This document shows positions 48,393 to 59,306 of a stretch of 64,000 nt of DNA, piece by piece (the first letter of the stretch is position 1; every line of letters begins with the position of its first letter). Source of the DNA: Massilia agilis (lineage in GTDB: Bacteria; Pseudomonadota; Gammaproteobacteria; Burkholderiales; Burkholderiaceae_D); assembly GCF_024756255.1 (NCBI RefSeq), contig NZ_JANUHB010000001.1, positions 1,426,001 through 1,490,000 of the forward strand. Reading direction: 5' to 3'. The notes below the pieces were generated by a model, which did no database searches, was not told the DNA's origin, and saw only the letters and a list, made by a program, of their open reading frames with translations. A program made the translations under genes and the position numbers.

Positions 48393-50438
48393 ATGCCCCT
48401 GCTTCGTCCACTGCCCTTTGCGCTGGCCGCGCTGTTCATGCATGCGGCCTGCCACGCGGACGACTTCGTGATCCAGCGCGTGCTGGTCGAGGGTGCCCGC
48501 GCAAGCCAGCTTGGCGTCCTCGATGCCGCCAGCAGCGGCAGCATTGGCGCCAGGGAGCTCGAGCAGCGCATCGCCTACCGCCCCGGCGAACTGCTGGAGG
48601 CGGCGCCGGGCCTGATGGTGAGCCAGCATAGCGGCGAAGGCAAGGCCAACCAGTTCTACCTGCGCGGATTTAACCTTGACCACGGCACCGACCTGGCCAC
48701 CTGGGTCGATGGCATGCCGGTCAACCAGCGCAGCCACGCGCACGGCCAGGGCTGGACCGACCTGAATTTCCTGATCCCCGAGATCACCACGCGCCTGGAT
48801 TACGCCAAAGGGCCGTACTCGGCGCGGCAAGGCGATTTCGCTTCCGCCGGCAGCGCCTCGATCACCTACGCCAACCGGCTGGTGCAGGACGTGGCGACCG
48901 TGACGCTGGGCCAGGACGGCTTCGTGCGCACCACGCTGGCCGGTTCGCCGCAGCTGGCGGGCGGCAGCCTGCTGTACGCGCTGGAACTGCTGCACAACGA
49001 CGGCCCGTTCACGCACCCGGACGATTACCGCAAGGCCAACGGCGTGCTGCGCTACAGCCGCGGCTACGCCAACAACGGCTGGAGCGTGACGGCCATGGCC
49101 TACCACGGCAGCTGGAACGCCACCGACCAGGTTCCGCAGCGCGCAGTGGACGCGGGAACGCTCGGCCGCTTCGATGCGCTCGACCCCACCGACGGCGGTG
49201 CCGCCCGGCGCCTGAGCCTGTCGGGCAACTGGCGCCGCACTGCCGCCGATACCGCATCGAGAGTGAGCGCTTACCTGATCCGCAACCAGCTCGACCTGTA
49301 CTCGAATTTCACCTACTTCTTGAGCGACCCGGTGAACGGCGACCAGTTCAGCCAGCCGGACCGGCGCGTGACCAGCGGCATGGATGCCATGCACACCTGG
49401 CATGTGCATCGCGGCGAGACCAGCAGCTCCAGCCTGACGCTGGGGCTGCAGGCGCAGAACGACAACGTCTTCAACGGCTTGTACAGCACCGGCGCGCGCC
49501 AGCGCCTGTCCGCCACGCGCGAAGACCACGTGGTCGAGGGCAGCCTTGGCCTGTACGTCGAGAGCGCAACGCGGTGGAACGAACGCTGGCGCACCACGCT
49601 TGGCCTGCGCGCGGACGCATACCGCTTCGACGTGCGCAGCAGCCTGGCGCAGAACTCCGGGCGCGCCAGCGCGCGTCTCGCCAGCCCGTCGCTCTCCATC
49701 GCGTACGCGCCGTGGAACTCGACCGAGTTCTACGCCAATATCGGGAACGGCTTTCACAGCAACGACGCACGCGGCACCGTGGCCTCCATGGATCCGAAGA
49801 CCATGGAGGCAGTCGGCCGCGCGCCCGGCCTGGTGCGCTCGCACGGCGCCGAGCTGGGCCTGCGCACCGAAGCGGTTCCAAAAATGCAGACCACGCTGTC
49901 GCTGTACCGGCTGGACTTCGATTCCGAGCTCACCTTCGTCGGCGACGAGGGCACGACCGAGGCGGGGCGTCCGAGCCGGCGAGTCGGCATCGAGTTTTCG
50001 AACTACTACAAGCCGCTCAAGTGGCTGTCGCTCGACCTGGACGCGGCCTTTGCGCACGCGCGCTCGCGCGGCTACGACCCGGCCGGCAGCCATCTTCCAG
50101 GCGCGGTCGAAGGCGTCGGCCAGCTGGCGCTCACGGTGGACCGGCTCGGCCCGTGGTCGGGCGCCCTGCGGCTGCGCTACTTCGGGCCGCGCCCGCTGGT
50201 CGAGGACAACAGCGTGCGCTCACGCGCGAGCATGACGCTGGGCGCGCGCGCCGGCTACCGCATCGACAAGGCGACCCGTCTCGAGATTGAAGGCTTCAAC
50301 CTCGCCAACCGGCAGGATTCGGCGGTCGAGTACTACTACCTCTCGCGCCTGCGCAGCGAAAGCGCCGCACGCGGCGACGTGCATTTCCACCCGATCGAGC
50401 CGCGTTCGCTGCGCATCACGCTGACCAGGAATTGGTAG
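48393..50438 (+). CDS. TonB-dependent receptor of unknown substrate
   Basis: A 681-residue outer-membrane receptor. Signal peptide (LPFALAALFMHAACHA), plug domain with FYLRGFNLDHGTDLATWVDG and the polar loop NQRSHAHGQGWTDLNFLIPE, and a beta-barrel ending in LRITLTRNW with terminal aromatic residue. It starts 12 bases after the DUF6702 gene and is almost surely cotranscribed with it and the M1 peptidases. That context suggests uptake of a peptide or metal-bound ligand connected with the peptidases, but the substrate cannot be read from the sequence. Confidence 0.88.
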   Translation: MPLLRPLPFALAALFMHAACHADDFVIQRVLVEGARASQLGVLDAASSGSIGARELEQRIAYRPGELLEAAPGLMVSQHSGEGKANQFYLRGFNLDHGTDLATWVDGMPVNQRSHAHGQGWTDLNFLIPEITTRLDYAKGPYSARQGDFASAGSASITYANRLVQDVATVTLGQDGFVRTTLAGSPQLAGGSLLYALELLHNDGPFTHPDDYRKANGVLRYSRGYANNGWSVTAMAYHGSWNATDQVPQRAVDAGTLGRFDALDPTDGGAARRLSLSGNWRRTAADTASRVSAYLIRNQLDLYSNFTYFLSDPVNGDQFSQPDRRVTSGMDAMHTWHVHRGETSSSSLTLGLQAQNDNVFNGLYSTGARQRLSATREDHVVEGSLGLYVESATRWNERWRTTLGLRADAYRFDVRSSLAQNSGRASARLASPSLSIAYAPWNSTEFYANIGNGFHSNDARGTVASMDPKTMEAVGRAPGLVRSHGAELGLRTEAVPKMQTTLSLYRLDFDSELTFVGDEGTTEAGRPSRRVGIEFSNYYKPLKWLSLDLDAAFAHARSRGYDPAGSHLPGAVEGVGQLALTVDRLGPWSGALRLRYFGPRPLVEDNSVRSRASMTLGARAGYRIDKATRLEIEGFNLANRQDSAVEYYYLSRLRSESAARGDVHFHPIEPRSLRITLTRNW

Positions 50439-50479
50439 GCACCGAACGGCCTGGTTTGAAAAGTGCTACGCTATTTTGC

Positions 50480-51217
50480 ATGAGCACTTCAGCACAACCG
50501 TTTACACCACTACCGCGCATCGCCGAGGCGCTGCGCACCCAGGGCTACGCGCTCGTCCGTCCCGAGGACGTGGCCGCGCTGGCCGGCTGCACAGTTGACG
50601 AACTGGACGCGCTGGCGCCGAGCTGGAACCGGCTCGCGCCGGACAAGTACCTGCGCGACGGCGGCCACTACCGGCAGCGGCGCCACTCCTGCTTCGTCGA
50701 ACGGCAGGGCGTGCTGGAGCAAGCGCCGCACCGGGCGCACTGGCAGCCGGTCGAGTACAACGCGCTGCACGGCGGGATGCACCGGCTGTTCGAGCCGGTC
50801 GAGCCGGCCACCGTCGCGCACAACGCTTGGCAGCGCCTGCTGCGCGCGCTGGGCGAGGTCTGTTCGAGCGTGAAGGGGCGACAGCCGTGGTTCATCGAGG
50901 CGCACCAGTTCCGCATCGATACCGCCGAAGGCATTGGCCGGCCCACGCCTGAAGGCGCGCACCGTGACGGCGTCGATTTCGTCGCGGTGATCCTGGTTGA
51001 GCGCCACAACGTCAAGGGCGGCGAAACGCGCGTGTTCGAGGCCAACGGCCCGGACGGCAAGCGGTTTACCATGCTCGAGCCGTGGACCATGCTGCTGCTG
51101 GACGACGAGGCGGTGATACACGAGTCCACGCCGATCCAGCCAACCGGGGACAACGGGCATCGCGATACGCTGGTGCTGACCTATCGGGCGGGGGCGTTCC
51201 AGGGCGACGACGCCTGA
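50480..51217 (+). CDS. 2OG-Fe(II) dioxygenase, DUF2257/BsmA-like
   Basis: A 245-residue protein with the 2OG-Fe dioxygenase 2 fold. The iron-binding HRD-type triad is seen as AHRDGVDFV (His and Asp) and a distal His in IHESTPI, with Arg in HRDTLVLTYR as probable 2-oxoglutarate contact. Relatives include BsmA, linked to biofilm stress, and free amino-acid hydroxylases such as isoleucine dioxygenase. It may therefore hydroxylate a free aliphatic amino acid. ATG 50480 was chosen as it precedes the conserved region; the 41-base gap after the receptor contains no terminator. Confidence 0.8.
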   Translation: MSTSAQPFTPLPRIAEALRTQGYALVRPEDVAALAGCTVDELDALAPSWNRLAPDKYLRDGGHYRQRRHSCFVERQGVLEQAPHRAHWQPVEYNALHGGMHRLFEPVEPATVAHNAWQRLLRALGEVCSSVKGRQPWFIEAHQFRIDTAEGIGRPTPEGAHRDGVDFVAVILVERHNVKGGETRVFEANGPDGKRFTMLEPWTMLLLDDEAVIHESTPIQPTGDNGHRDTLVLTYRAGAFQGDDA

Positions 51218-51247
51218 CAGGCGCACCACATTGGTGCAAATTCCAAG

Positions 51248-51322
51248 GTAGGGTGGGCTCTTGAGCCCACGCGAGGTGACGCGTCGCGTGATCAACCGCG
51301 TGGGCTCAAGAGCCCACCCTAC
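51248..51322. repeat. Repeat family A inverted repeat
   Basis: Arms GTAGGGTGGGCTCTTGAGCC and GGGCTCAAGAGCCCACCCTA are perfect complements over 20 bases or more, with a ~30-base centre. It lies 30 bases after the dioxygenase stop, between convergent genes. Confidence 0.9.
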
Positions 51323-51335
51323 TCGAAGCACGCGC

Positions 51336-51371
51336 AAAAAAACGCCCGCGAGGCCTGGGAGGCGGCGGGCG
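51336..51371 (-). terminator. Rho-independent terminator of the DUF1800-DUF1501 operon
   Basis: On the minus strand CGCCCGC pairs with GCGGGCG across a 15-base loop that itself contains GCCTCCCAGGC, followed by seven T. It lies 113 bases beyond the DUF1501 stop. Confidence 0.8.
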
Positions 51372-51484
51372 AGAATCCAGGTTTTCGGAGAAAACTGGAG
51401 GAGACGTACACAATATAGTCCGATTTATTGTGCGCTGCAATACGGTAGAAATACTGTAGGCGCAGCCGCTCCCCCAGAGTAGGA

Positions 51485-52714
51485 CTAGGCCCTGAACAGT
51501 TCGAAGCCGGCCTGCTTTTGCGGCATTGCGGGAAAGACCTGCGCCAGCGCCTTGTCCGACAGCCGCAGGTGCCGCTCTGCCACCTGCGCCAGCACCGCAC
51601 GAAAGTCCGTGGTCACCGCCAGGTCGCGCCCTTCGTTGAGCGCCGATTCGCCGATGCCGGGCCAGTCGCCATGCACCTTGCCGCCGTTGACCCGCCCGCC
51701 CAGCACCCACATCACGTTGCCATGGCCGTGGTCGGTGCCGCCGTTGCCGTTCTCGTGCGCGGTGCGGCCAAACTCGGACATGACCACGATCGTGGTGTCG
51801 TCGAACAGGGGGCCGAGCCGCTGGGCCAGCACCGCAAGGCCCTGCGCCAGCGGCGTCAGGCGGTTGGCCAGCTGGCCGCTGCCGGCGCCCTGGTTGGTGT
51901 GCGTGTCCCAGCCGCCCAGCGCCACGAACGCGAGCTGGATGCGCGGGTCGTTGCGCATCAGCGTGGCAAGGCGCGCCGCATCGTCGGGAAAGCCGTTGGG
52001 CAGCGGCGCGCCGCGGTCGGCCATCTGCATCTCGCGGCTCTCGGCCGCTTCCATCACTTCCTTGTGCGCGCTCTTGCCGTCCTGGTAGGCGCGGCCGAAA
52101 CGCGGGTCGTTCGCGTACAGCTGGTCGAACGCGGCGCCGATGTTGGGCCGGTCGAGGATGTTGGCGCGCGTGCCGGCCGCGCCGTTGGGCAGGTTGATGG
52201 CGGCTGCGCTCCCCGACAAAATGCGCGGCATGACCGGGCCAATGCCCAGCAGGCGGCTGGGCGTGGACTGGCCGGGCAGCTGGGCGACGAGGCGGTTCAT
52301 CCAGCCGTCCGGCGTGTTCTTGCGGCCCGGCGTGGCCGATTCCATGTAGTCCTGCGCGTCGAAGTGCGAGCGCGTCTCGTCGGGCGAGCCGCTGGCGTGC
52401 ACGAAGGCGAGCTTCTTTTCCTGCCACAGCGGCTGCAGGCTGGCCAGCGCCGGGTGCATGCCGAAGTAGCCGTCCAGGGCAATCGCGCCGTTCTCGGCGC
52501 CCGGCGCGGCAAGGCCAATGGTCGGGCGCAGCCGCAGGTATTCGGCGTCGCCGACCGGCGCCACCACGTTCAGCCCGTCCACCGCACCGCGCAGCATCAC
52601 CACCACCAGCTTGCGGCCGGTCGGGTTGTCCGAGGTCGCGGCCCACGCGCCACGGCCAACCGGCACCACCAGGCTCGCGCTGGCCAGCGCATTCAGGAAG
52701 TCTCTTCGTTTCAT
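51485..52714 (-). CDS. DUF1501 family Tat-exported protein
   Basis: A 409-residue protein. The N-terminus MKRRDFLNALASASLVVPVG is a twin-arginine signal. Family marks are VVMLRGAVDGLNVVAPVGD, the HASGSPDETRSHFDAQDYME segment, GGWDTHTNQGAGSG, and MSEFGRTAHENGNGGTDHGH, resembling alkaline-phosphatase/sulfatase-fold metal sites. The family function is unknown. It lies 13 bases after the DUF1800 gene, its constant partner in many Proteobacteria. The two proteins are probably an exported pair. Confidence 0.9.
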   Translation of the reverse strand: MKRRDFLNALASASLVVPVGRGAWAATSDNPTGRKLVVVMLRGAVDGLNVVAPVGDAEYLRLRPTIGLAAPGAENGAIALDGYFGMHPALASLQPLWQEKKLAFVHASGSPDETRSHFDAQDYMESATPGRKNTPDGWMNRLVAQLPGQSTPSRLLGIGPVMPRILSGSAAAINLPNGAAGTRANILDRPNIGAAFDQLYANDPRFGRAYQDGKSAHKEVMEAAESREMQMADRGAPLPNGFPDDAARLATLMRNDPRIQLAFVALGGWDTHTNQGAGSGQLANRLTPLAQGLAVLAQRLGPLFDDTTIVVMSEFGRTAHENGNGGTDHGHGNVMWVLGGRVNGGKVHGDWPGIGESALNEGRDLAVTTDFRAVLAQVAERHLRLSDKALAQVFPAMPQKQAGFELFRA

Positions 52715-52727
52715 GTTGTTCTCCTGG

Positions 52728-54377
<1,650 letters not shown>

Positions 54378-54522
54378 AATCCCTTCCAGTGATGGTTGTT
54401 CAGTATTTATACCGGACCTCAATGATGCTTGATGGTATGTGTTGTTTCAGCTGTAAGCAAATGTAACGACGGTCGTGGCCGGTAATTTGGTAGACTGTTT
54501 CGTTTCAATTTCGTCACGCATC

Positions 54523-54873
54523 ATGGCCTGGCTCGTCACCAAATACCTGATCACCGCCGGTGTGGTGGTCCTCATCTCCGAGATCGCCAAGCGCAGCGAT
54601 CGCCTTGGCGGTTTCATCGGCGCGCTGCCGATCGTGACCTTCCTCGCGCTGATCTGGCTGCACCTGGAAAAACAGCCTGAATCGAAGGTGGCCAACCACG
54701 CCTGGTACACGCTGTGGTACGTGATTCCGACCCTGCCGATGTTTGCCGCCTTCCCGTCGCTGCAAGCGCGCATTGGATTCTGGCCCACCATGCTCGCGAG
54801 CGTGCTGATCACGGTGGCCTGCTTTGGCCTGTTCGCGCTGCTGGTGCGGCGCTTTGGCATCGAACTGCTCTGA
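54523..54873 (+). CDS. DUF3147 family small membrane protein
   Basis: A 116-residue protein with four hydrophobic segments (VTKYLITAGVVVLISEIA, FIGALPIVTFLALIWL, YVIPTLPMFAAF, MLASVLITVACFGLFALLV). It matches the DUF3147 family of small integral membrane proteins, function unknown. The RND adaptor gene begins 13 bases later, suggesting one transcript with the efflux pair. The ATG at 54523 was chosen because the first membrane segment follows; in-frame sequence upstream to 54475 is not needed. Confidence 0.8.
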   Translation: MAWLVTKYLITAGVVVLISEIAKRSDRLGGFIGALPIVTFLALIWLHLEKQPESKVANHAWYTLWYVIPTLPMFAAFPSLQARIGFWPTMLASVLITVACFGLFALLVRRFGIELL

Positions 54874-54886
54874 CACTGACAACGAC

Positions 54887-56026
54887 ATGACCACGACCCG
54901 ACTCAAACCCGGTGCGGCTGCCATCCTCGCCCTTTTTTGCTCGCTGTGCTTGCTCGGCGTGCTGGCCTCGGCCGGCGCTGCTGCCGACGACAACAAGGCC
55001 GCACCGGCCAAGCCCGCGCTCACCGTCACGACAGGCCGCCCGCAAAGCGCAACGCTGCCCATCCGACTGGGCGCGAACGGCAACGTCGCAGCCTGGCAGG
55101 AGGCGGTGATCGGCAGCGAGTCGGGCGGGCTCAAGCTGGCCGAGGTGCGCGTGAACGTGGGCGACGTGGTCAAGAAGGGCCAGGTGCTGGCCGTGTTCTC
55201 GTCCGAGACCGTGGTGGCCGACGTCGAGCAGGCGCGCGCCACGGTGCAGGAGGCGCAGGCCAACGCGGCCGCCGCCGAGGCGGACGCGCAGCGCGCCCGC
55301 GCGCTGAAGGACACCGGCGCCTTCAGCGAACAGCAGATCACGCAGTACCTCACCGCCGAGCGCACCGCCAGCGCGCGCCTGGCCGCGGCGAAAGCAGGCC
55401 TGGCGCAGCAGCAGCTTCGGCTCAAGTACACCCAAGTGGTGGCGCCCGACAGCGGCATCATCTCCGCCCGCAGCGCGACCGTGGGCGCCGTGGTGGGCGT
55501 GGGCACCGAGCTGTTCCGGCTGATCCGCCAGGGGCGGCTGGAATGGCGCGCCGAGGTGACGGCGGCGGAGCTGGCCCGCATCAAGCCGGGCGCCAAGGTG
55601 GCGGTGAAGGCCGCCAACGGCAGCGAGCTGGCCGGCCGCGTGCGCACGGTCGGCCCGACCATCGACCCGCAGACGCGCAACGCGCTGGTGTACGTGGACC
55701 TGCCGCCCTCGCTCGCGGCCAACGCGCCGTTCAAGGCCGGCATGTTCGCCAGCGGGCAGTTCGAACTGGGCGAATCCGGCGCGCTGACCGTGCCGACCCA
55801 GGCCATCGCCGTGCGCGACGGTTTCTCGTATGTATTCCGCCTGAACGCGGACCAGCGCGTGAGCCAGTTGAAGGTGGCCACCGGCCGCCGCCTGGGCGAG
55901 CGCGTCGAGGTGGTGTCGGGCCTGAACCCGGAAGCGGTGATCGTGGTGAGCGGGGCCGGCTTCCTCAACGACGGCGACCTGGTGCGCAACGTGCCGGCCG
56001 CGCCAGGCGCGCTGGCGCGCCGCTGA
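54887..56026 (+). CDS. RND efflux periplasmic adaptor (membrane fusion protein)
   Basis: A 379-residue adaptor: signal peptide (AAILALFCSLCLLGVLASAG), barrel-sandwich hybrid (VIGSESGGLKLAEVRVNVGD), an alpha-helical hairpin (VEQARATVQEAQANAAAAEA...) and beta-barrel/C-terminal domain. It bridges the inner-membrane RND pump, encoded 10 bases downstream, to an outer-membrane channel. No TolC-like gene is in the window, so the pair must use a channel encoded elsewhere. No regulator gene is adjacent. Confidence 0.9.
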   Translation: MTTTRLKPGAAAILALFCSLCLLGVLASAGAAADDNKAAPAKPALTVTTGRPQSATLPIRLGANGNVAAWQEAVIGSESGGLKLAEVRVNVGDVVKKGQVLAVFSSETVVADVEQARATVQEAQANAAAAEADAQRARALKDTGAFSEQQITQYLTAERTASARLAAAKAGLAQQQLRLKYTQVVAPDSGIISARSATVGAVVGVGTELFRLIRQGRLEWRAEVTAAELARIKPGAKVAVKAANGSELAGRVRTVGPTIDPQTRNALVYVDLPPSLAANAPFKAGMFASGQFELGESGALTVPTQAIAVRDGFSYVFRLNADQRVSQLKVATGRRLGERVEVVSGLNPEAVIVVSGAGFLNDGDLVRNVPAAPGALARR

Positions 56027-56036
56027 AGGGCCGGCC

Positions 56037-59000
56037 ATGAATTTTTCCGCTCTCTCGATCAGGAACCCGATCCCGGCGATCATGCTGTTCGCCCTGCTCA
56101 CGCTGGCCGGCCTGATCGCCTACAAGGCCAACAAGGTCCAGGACTTCCCCGACATCGAGCTGCCGATCGTGACCGTCAGCGCCACGCTCGACGGCGCCGC
56201 GCCGGCCCAGCTCGAAACCGAGGTCGCACGCAAGATCGAAAATTCGGTCGCCACGCTGCAGGGCGTGAAGAACATCTACACCCAGGTGCTCGATGGCGTG
56301 GCCAACGTGACGGTCGAGTTCATCCTGGACAAAGACCCGGCCGAGGCGGTCAACGACGTGCGCGACGCGGTGGCGCGGGTGCGCGCCGACCTGCCGGCCG
56401 AGATGCGCGACCCGAGCGTGACCAAGACCGTCACCGCAGGCCGCGTGGTGCTGACCTTCACCGCCGAAGCGAACAAGGCCAGGGGCGGCGCCGGTCCGGA
56501 CGACCAGGACCTGAGCTGGTTCGTCGATAACGCGGTCTCCAAGCGGCTGCTGTCGGTGCCGGGCGTGGGCTCGGTCAAGCGTGTGGGCGGCGTCTCGCGC
56601 GAGCTGCGCGTGGAGCTGGACGACGCGCGCATGGCGGCGCTGAAGGTATCGGCCCTGGACGTGTCGCGCATGCTGCGCAACGTGCAGCGCGAGGAACCGG
56701 GCGGGCGCGGCGACGTGGGCGGCGCCGAGCAGTCGGTGCGCACCATCGCCACCGTGAAGACGGCGCAGGAGCTGGCGGCGATGGACGTCCCGCTGGGCGA
56801 CGGCCGCCACGTGCGGCTGGACCAGGTGGCGAAGGTGACGGACACCGTGGCCGAGCCGCGCGCCATCGCCGAGCAGGACGGGCGCAAGGTGGTCGGTTTC
56901 GAGATCTTCCGCACGCGCGGGGCCAGCGAGATCGACGTTGCGCGCGGCGTGCGCGAGGCGGTGGCCAGGCTGCAGAAGGAACACCCGGAAATGGTGCTGC
57001 GCGAGGTGATCGACAACGTCGGGTACGTAGAAGAGAACTTCAAGGCGTCGATGGAGATGCTGTACGAGGGCGGCATATTGGCGGTGCTGGTGGTGTGGTG
57101 GTTCCTGCGCGACTGGCGCGCCACGCTGGTGGCGGCGGCCGCGTTGCCGCTGTCGGCCATTCCCGCGTTCCTGGGCCAGTACCTGTTCGGCTACACGCTC
57201 AACGGTGTGACGCTGCTGTCGCTTGCGCTGGTGGTGGGTGTGCTGGTGGACGACGCGATCGTCGAGATCGAGAACATTGCGCGCCACCTGCGGATGGGGA
57301 AAACGCCGATGCAGGCAGCGCTGGACGCGGCCGACGAAATCGGCATGGCGGTGATTGCCACCACGTTCTCGCTGGTGGCCGTGTTCCTGCCCACCGCCTT
57401 CATGGGCGGGATCCCCGGCAAGTTCTTCAAGCAGTTCGGCTGGACCGCGACGCTGGCGATCATCGCCTCGCTGCTGGTGGCGCGCCTGCTCACGCCGATG
57501 ATGGCGGCCTACCTGCTCAAGCCGGCGGCGCACGCGAACGAAGCGGACGGCCGCGTGATGACTCGCTACCTTTCCGCGATGCGCTGGTGCCTGCGCCACC
57601 GCCGCGTCACCGCGATCGGCGCCACGCTGCTGTTCGTCGCATCGATTGCGCTGGCCGGCCTGCTGCCGACCGGCTTTGTGCCGGCAGCCGACCGCTCGCA
57701 GACGCAGATCCAGGTCGAACTGGCGCCCGGCGCAACGCTGGCGCAAACCCATGCGGTGGCCGAGCGCGCGCGCCTGGCGGCGATGCAGGTGCCAGGCGTG
57801 AAGAGCATCTTCAACTCGGTGGGCGGCGGCTCCAGCGGCGACGGTTTCAACCCCGGCGCGGCGGCCGAGGCACGCCGCGCGGTGCTGACGATCACCACCG
57901 TGCCACGCAAGGAGCGCAAGCAGGCACTCGACGAAATCGAGACCGCGCTGCGCGCGAAAATGGCCGACATTCCGGGCGCGCGCTTTTCGGTCGGCGCGGG
58001 CGACACCGGCACCAAGATGGAGATGGTGCTGCGCAGTGAAGACCCGGCCGCGCTGGAGGCCACCGCGCGCGAGCTGGAGCGCGAGCTGCGCACGCTCAAG
58101 GGCGTGGGCAACATCCACTCCAGCGCTGCGCTGGTGCGGCCCGAGATCATCGTGCGCCCCGACTTTGCGCGCGCCGCCGACCTGGGTGTGACCGCCGCCT
58201 CGATCGGCGCCACGGTGCGCGTGGCCACGGCCGGCGACTACGACCTGGCGCTGGCGAAGATGAACCTGTCGGACCGCCAGGTGCCGATCCGCGTCAAGCT
58301 GCCCGATGCGATGCGCGCCGACCTGGATGCCATCGGCCGCCTGACGGTGCCCGGCAAAAACGGCCCGGTGATGCTGGCCAACGTGGCCACCATCACGATG
58401 GAAAGCGGCCCGGCGCAGATCGACCGCCTGAACCGCGCGCGTGACGTGCGCATGGAGGTGGAGCTGTCGGGCACCTCGCTGGGCGAGGCGAACCAGGCCG
58501 CGGCCCAGCTGCCGATCATGAAGAACCTGCCGGCATCGGTGGAAGCGGCCGACCTGGGCGACGCGCAGGAGATGGAAGGCCTGTTCGACAGCTTCGGCAT
58601 CGCCATGCTGATCGGCGTGCTGTGCATCTACGGCGTGCTGGTGCTGCTGTTCACCGACTTCATGCAGCCGCTGACGATCCTGGCCGCACTGCCGCTGTCG
58701 ATCGGCGGCGCCTTCGTGGCGCTCCTGGTGACCGGGCGCGCGCTGTCGATGCCCTCGCTGATCGGCCTGATCATGCTGATGGGGATCGTGACCAAGAACT
58801 CGATCCTGCTGGTCGATTACGCGATCCTGGCGCGCAAGGCCGGCATGCGCCGCTTCGAGGCGCTGGTCGATGCCTGCCACAAGCGCAGCCGGCCGATCGT
58901 GATGACCACCATCGCAATGGGCGCGGGCATGCTGCCGCTGGCCCTGGGCTGGTCGGGCGACCCCAGCTTCCGCTCGCCGATGGCCATTGCGGTGATCGGC

Positions 59001-59153
59001 GGCCTGATCACCTCGACCCTGCTCAGCCTGCTGGTGGTGCCGGCCGTGTTCACCTATGTGGACGACCTCGAGCACTGGCTGGCCAACAAGGCGCGCGCCC
59101 TGCGCCGGCCCAAGCCGCCGGTCAAGCCGCGCGAACCGGAGATGACGCGCTAA
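56037..59153 (+). CDS. RND-family efflux transporter (HAE1-like)
   Basis: A 1038-residue inner-membrane proton antiporter with the normal RND plan: helix 1 (PIPAIMLFALLTLAGLIAY), a large periplasmic porter loop, helices 2-6, a second loop and helices 7-12. The proton-relay acids are visible in ALVVGVLVDDAIVEIENI (helix 4). It pumps drugs, dyes or other amphiphiles out of the periplasm together with the adaptor upstream. The HAE1 versus heavy-metal type was judged from the VDD motif and loop lengths. Substrate unknown. Confidence 0.92.
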   Translation: MNFSALSIRNPIPAIMLFALLTLAGLIAYKANKVQDFPDIELPIVTVSATLDGAAPAQLETEVARKIENSVATLQGVKNIYTQVLDGVANVTVEFILDKDPAEAVNDVRDAVARVRADLPAEMRDPSVTKTVTAGRVVLTFTAEANKARGGAGPDDQDLSWFVDNAVSKRLLSVPGVGSVKRVGGVSRELRVELDDARMAALKVSALDVSRMLRNVQREEPGGRGDVGGAEQSVRTIATVKTAQELAAMDVPLGDGRHVRLDQVAKVTDTVAEPRAIAEQDGRKVVGFEIFRTRGASEIDVARGVREAVARLQKEHPEMVLREVIDNVGYVEENFKASMEMLYEGGILAVLVVWWFLRDWRATLVAAAALPLSAIPAFLGQYLFGYTLNGVTLLSLALVVGVLVDDAIVEIENIARHLRMGKTPMQAALDAADEIGMAVIATTFSLVAVFLPTAFMGGIPGKFFKQFGWTATLAIIASLLVARLLTPMMAAYLLKPAAHANEADGRVMTRYLSAMRWCLRHRRVTAIGATLLFVASIALAGLLPTGFVPAADRSQTQIQVELAPGATLAQTHAVAERARLAAMQVPGVKSIFNSVGGGSSGDGFNPGAAAEARRAVLTITTVPRKERKQALDEIETALRAKMADIPGARFSVGAGDTGTKMEMVLRSEDPAALEATARELERELRTLKGVGNIHSSAALVRPEIIVRPDFARAADLGVTAASIGATVRVATAGDYDLALAKMNLSDRQVPIRVKLPDAMRADLDAIGRLTVPGKNGPVMLANVATITMESGPAQIDRLNRARDVRMEVELSGTSLGEANQAAAQLPIMKNLPASVEAADLGDAQEMEGLFDSFGIAMLIGVLCIYGVLVLLFTDFMQPLTILAALPLSIGGAFVALLVTGRALSMPSLIGLIMLMGIVTKNSILLVDYAILARKAGMRRFEALVDACHKRSRPIVMTTIAMGAGMLPLALGWSGDPSFRSPMAIAVIGGLITSTLLSLLVVPAVFTYVDDLEHWLANKARALRRPKPPVKPREPEMTR

Positions 59154-59171
59154 GCGCCGGACCGAGTTGTG

Positions 59172-59247
59172 CGTAGGGTGGGCTCTCGAGCCCACGCAGA
59201 GTCACGCGGCGCGTGCTGCGGCGTGGGCACAAGTGCCCACCCTACGC
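59172..59247. repeat. Repeat family A inverted repeat
   Basis: Arms GTAGGGTGGGCTCTCGAGCC and GTGGGCACAAGTGCCCACCC: the outer parts pair, but the inner dyads differ between arms (CTCGAG versus CACAAGTG). It begins 18 bases after the RND stop. Confidence 0.85.
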
Positions 59248-59248
59248 G

Positions 59249-59279
59249 AAAAAAAACCCGGCCAGGAGACCCGGCCGGG
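59249..59279 (-). terminator. Rho-independent terminator of the Gly/Ser/Met-rich gene
   Basis: On the minus strand CCCGGCC pairs with GGCCGGG across a 9-base loop and is followed by eight T. It is 27 bases beyond the stop at 59307. Confidence 0.88.
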
Positions 59280-59306
59280 CAGTTCACCACTGAACCGCTG
59301 TTGGAG

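Noticed and set aside
55965..59195. Very long minus-strand open frame opposite the RND pump (over 1000 codons)
   Set aside because: It is an antisense shadow caused by high GC at third positions; composition is His/Arg/Gln-rich and it has no family match, whereas the plus-strand RND genes are clear.
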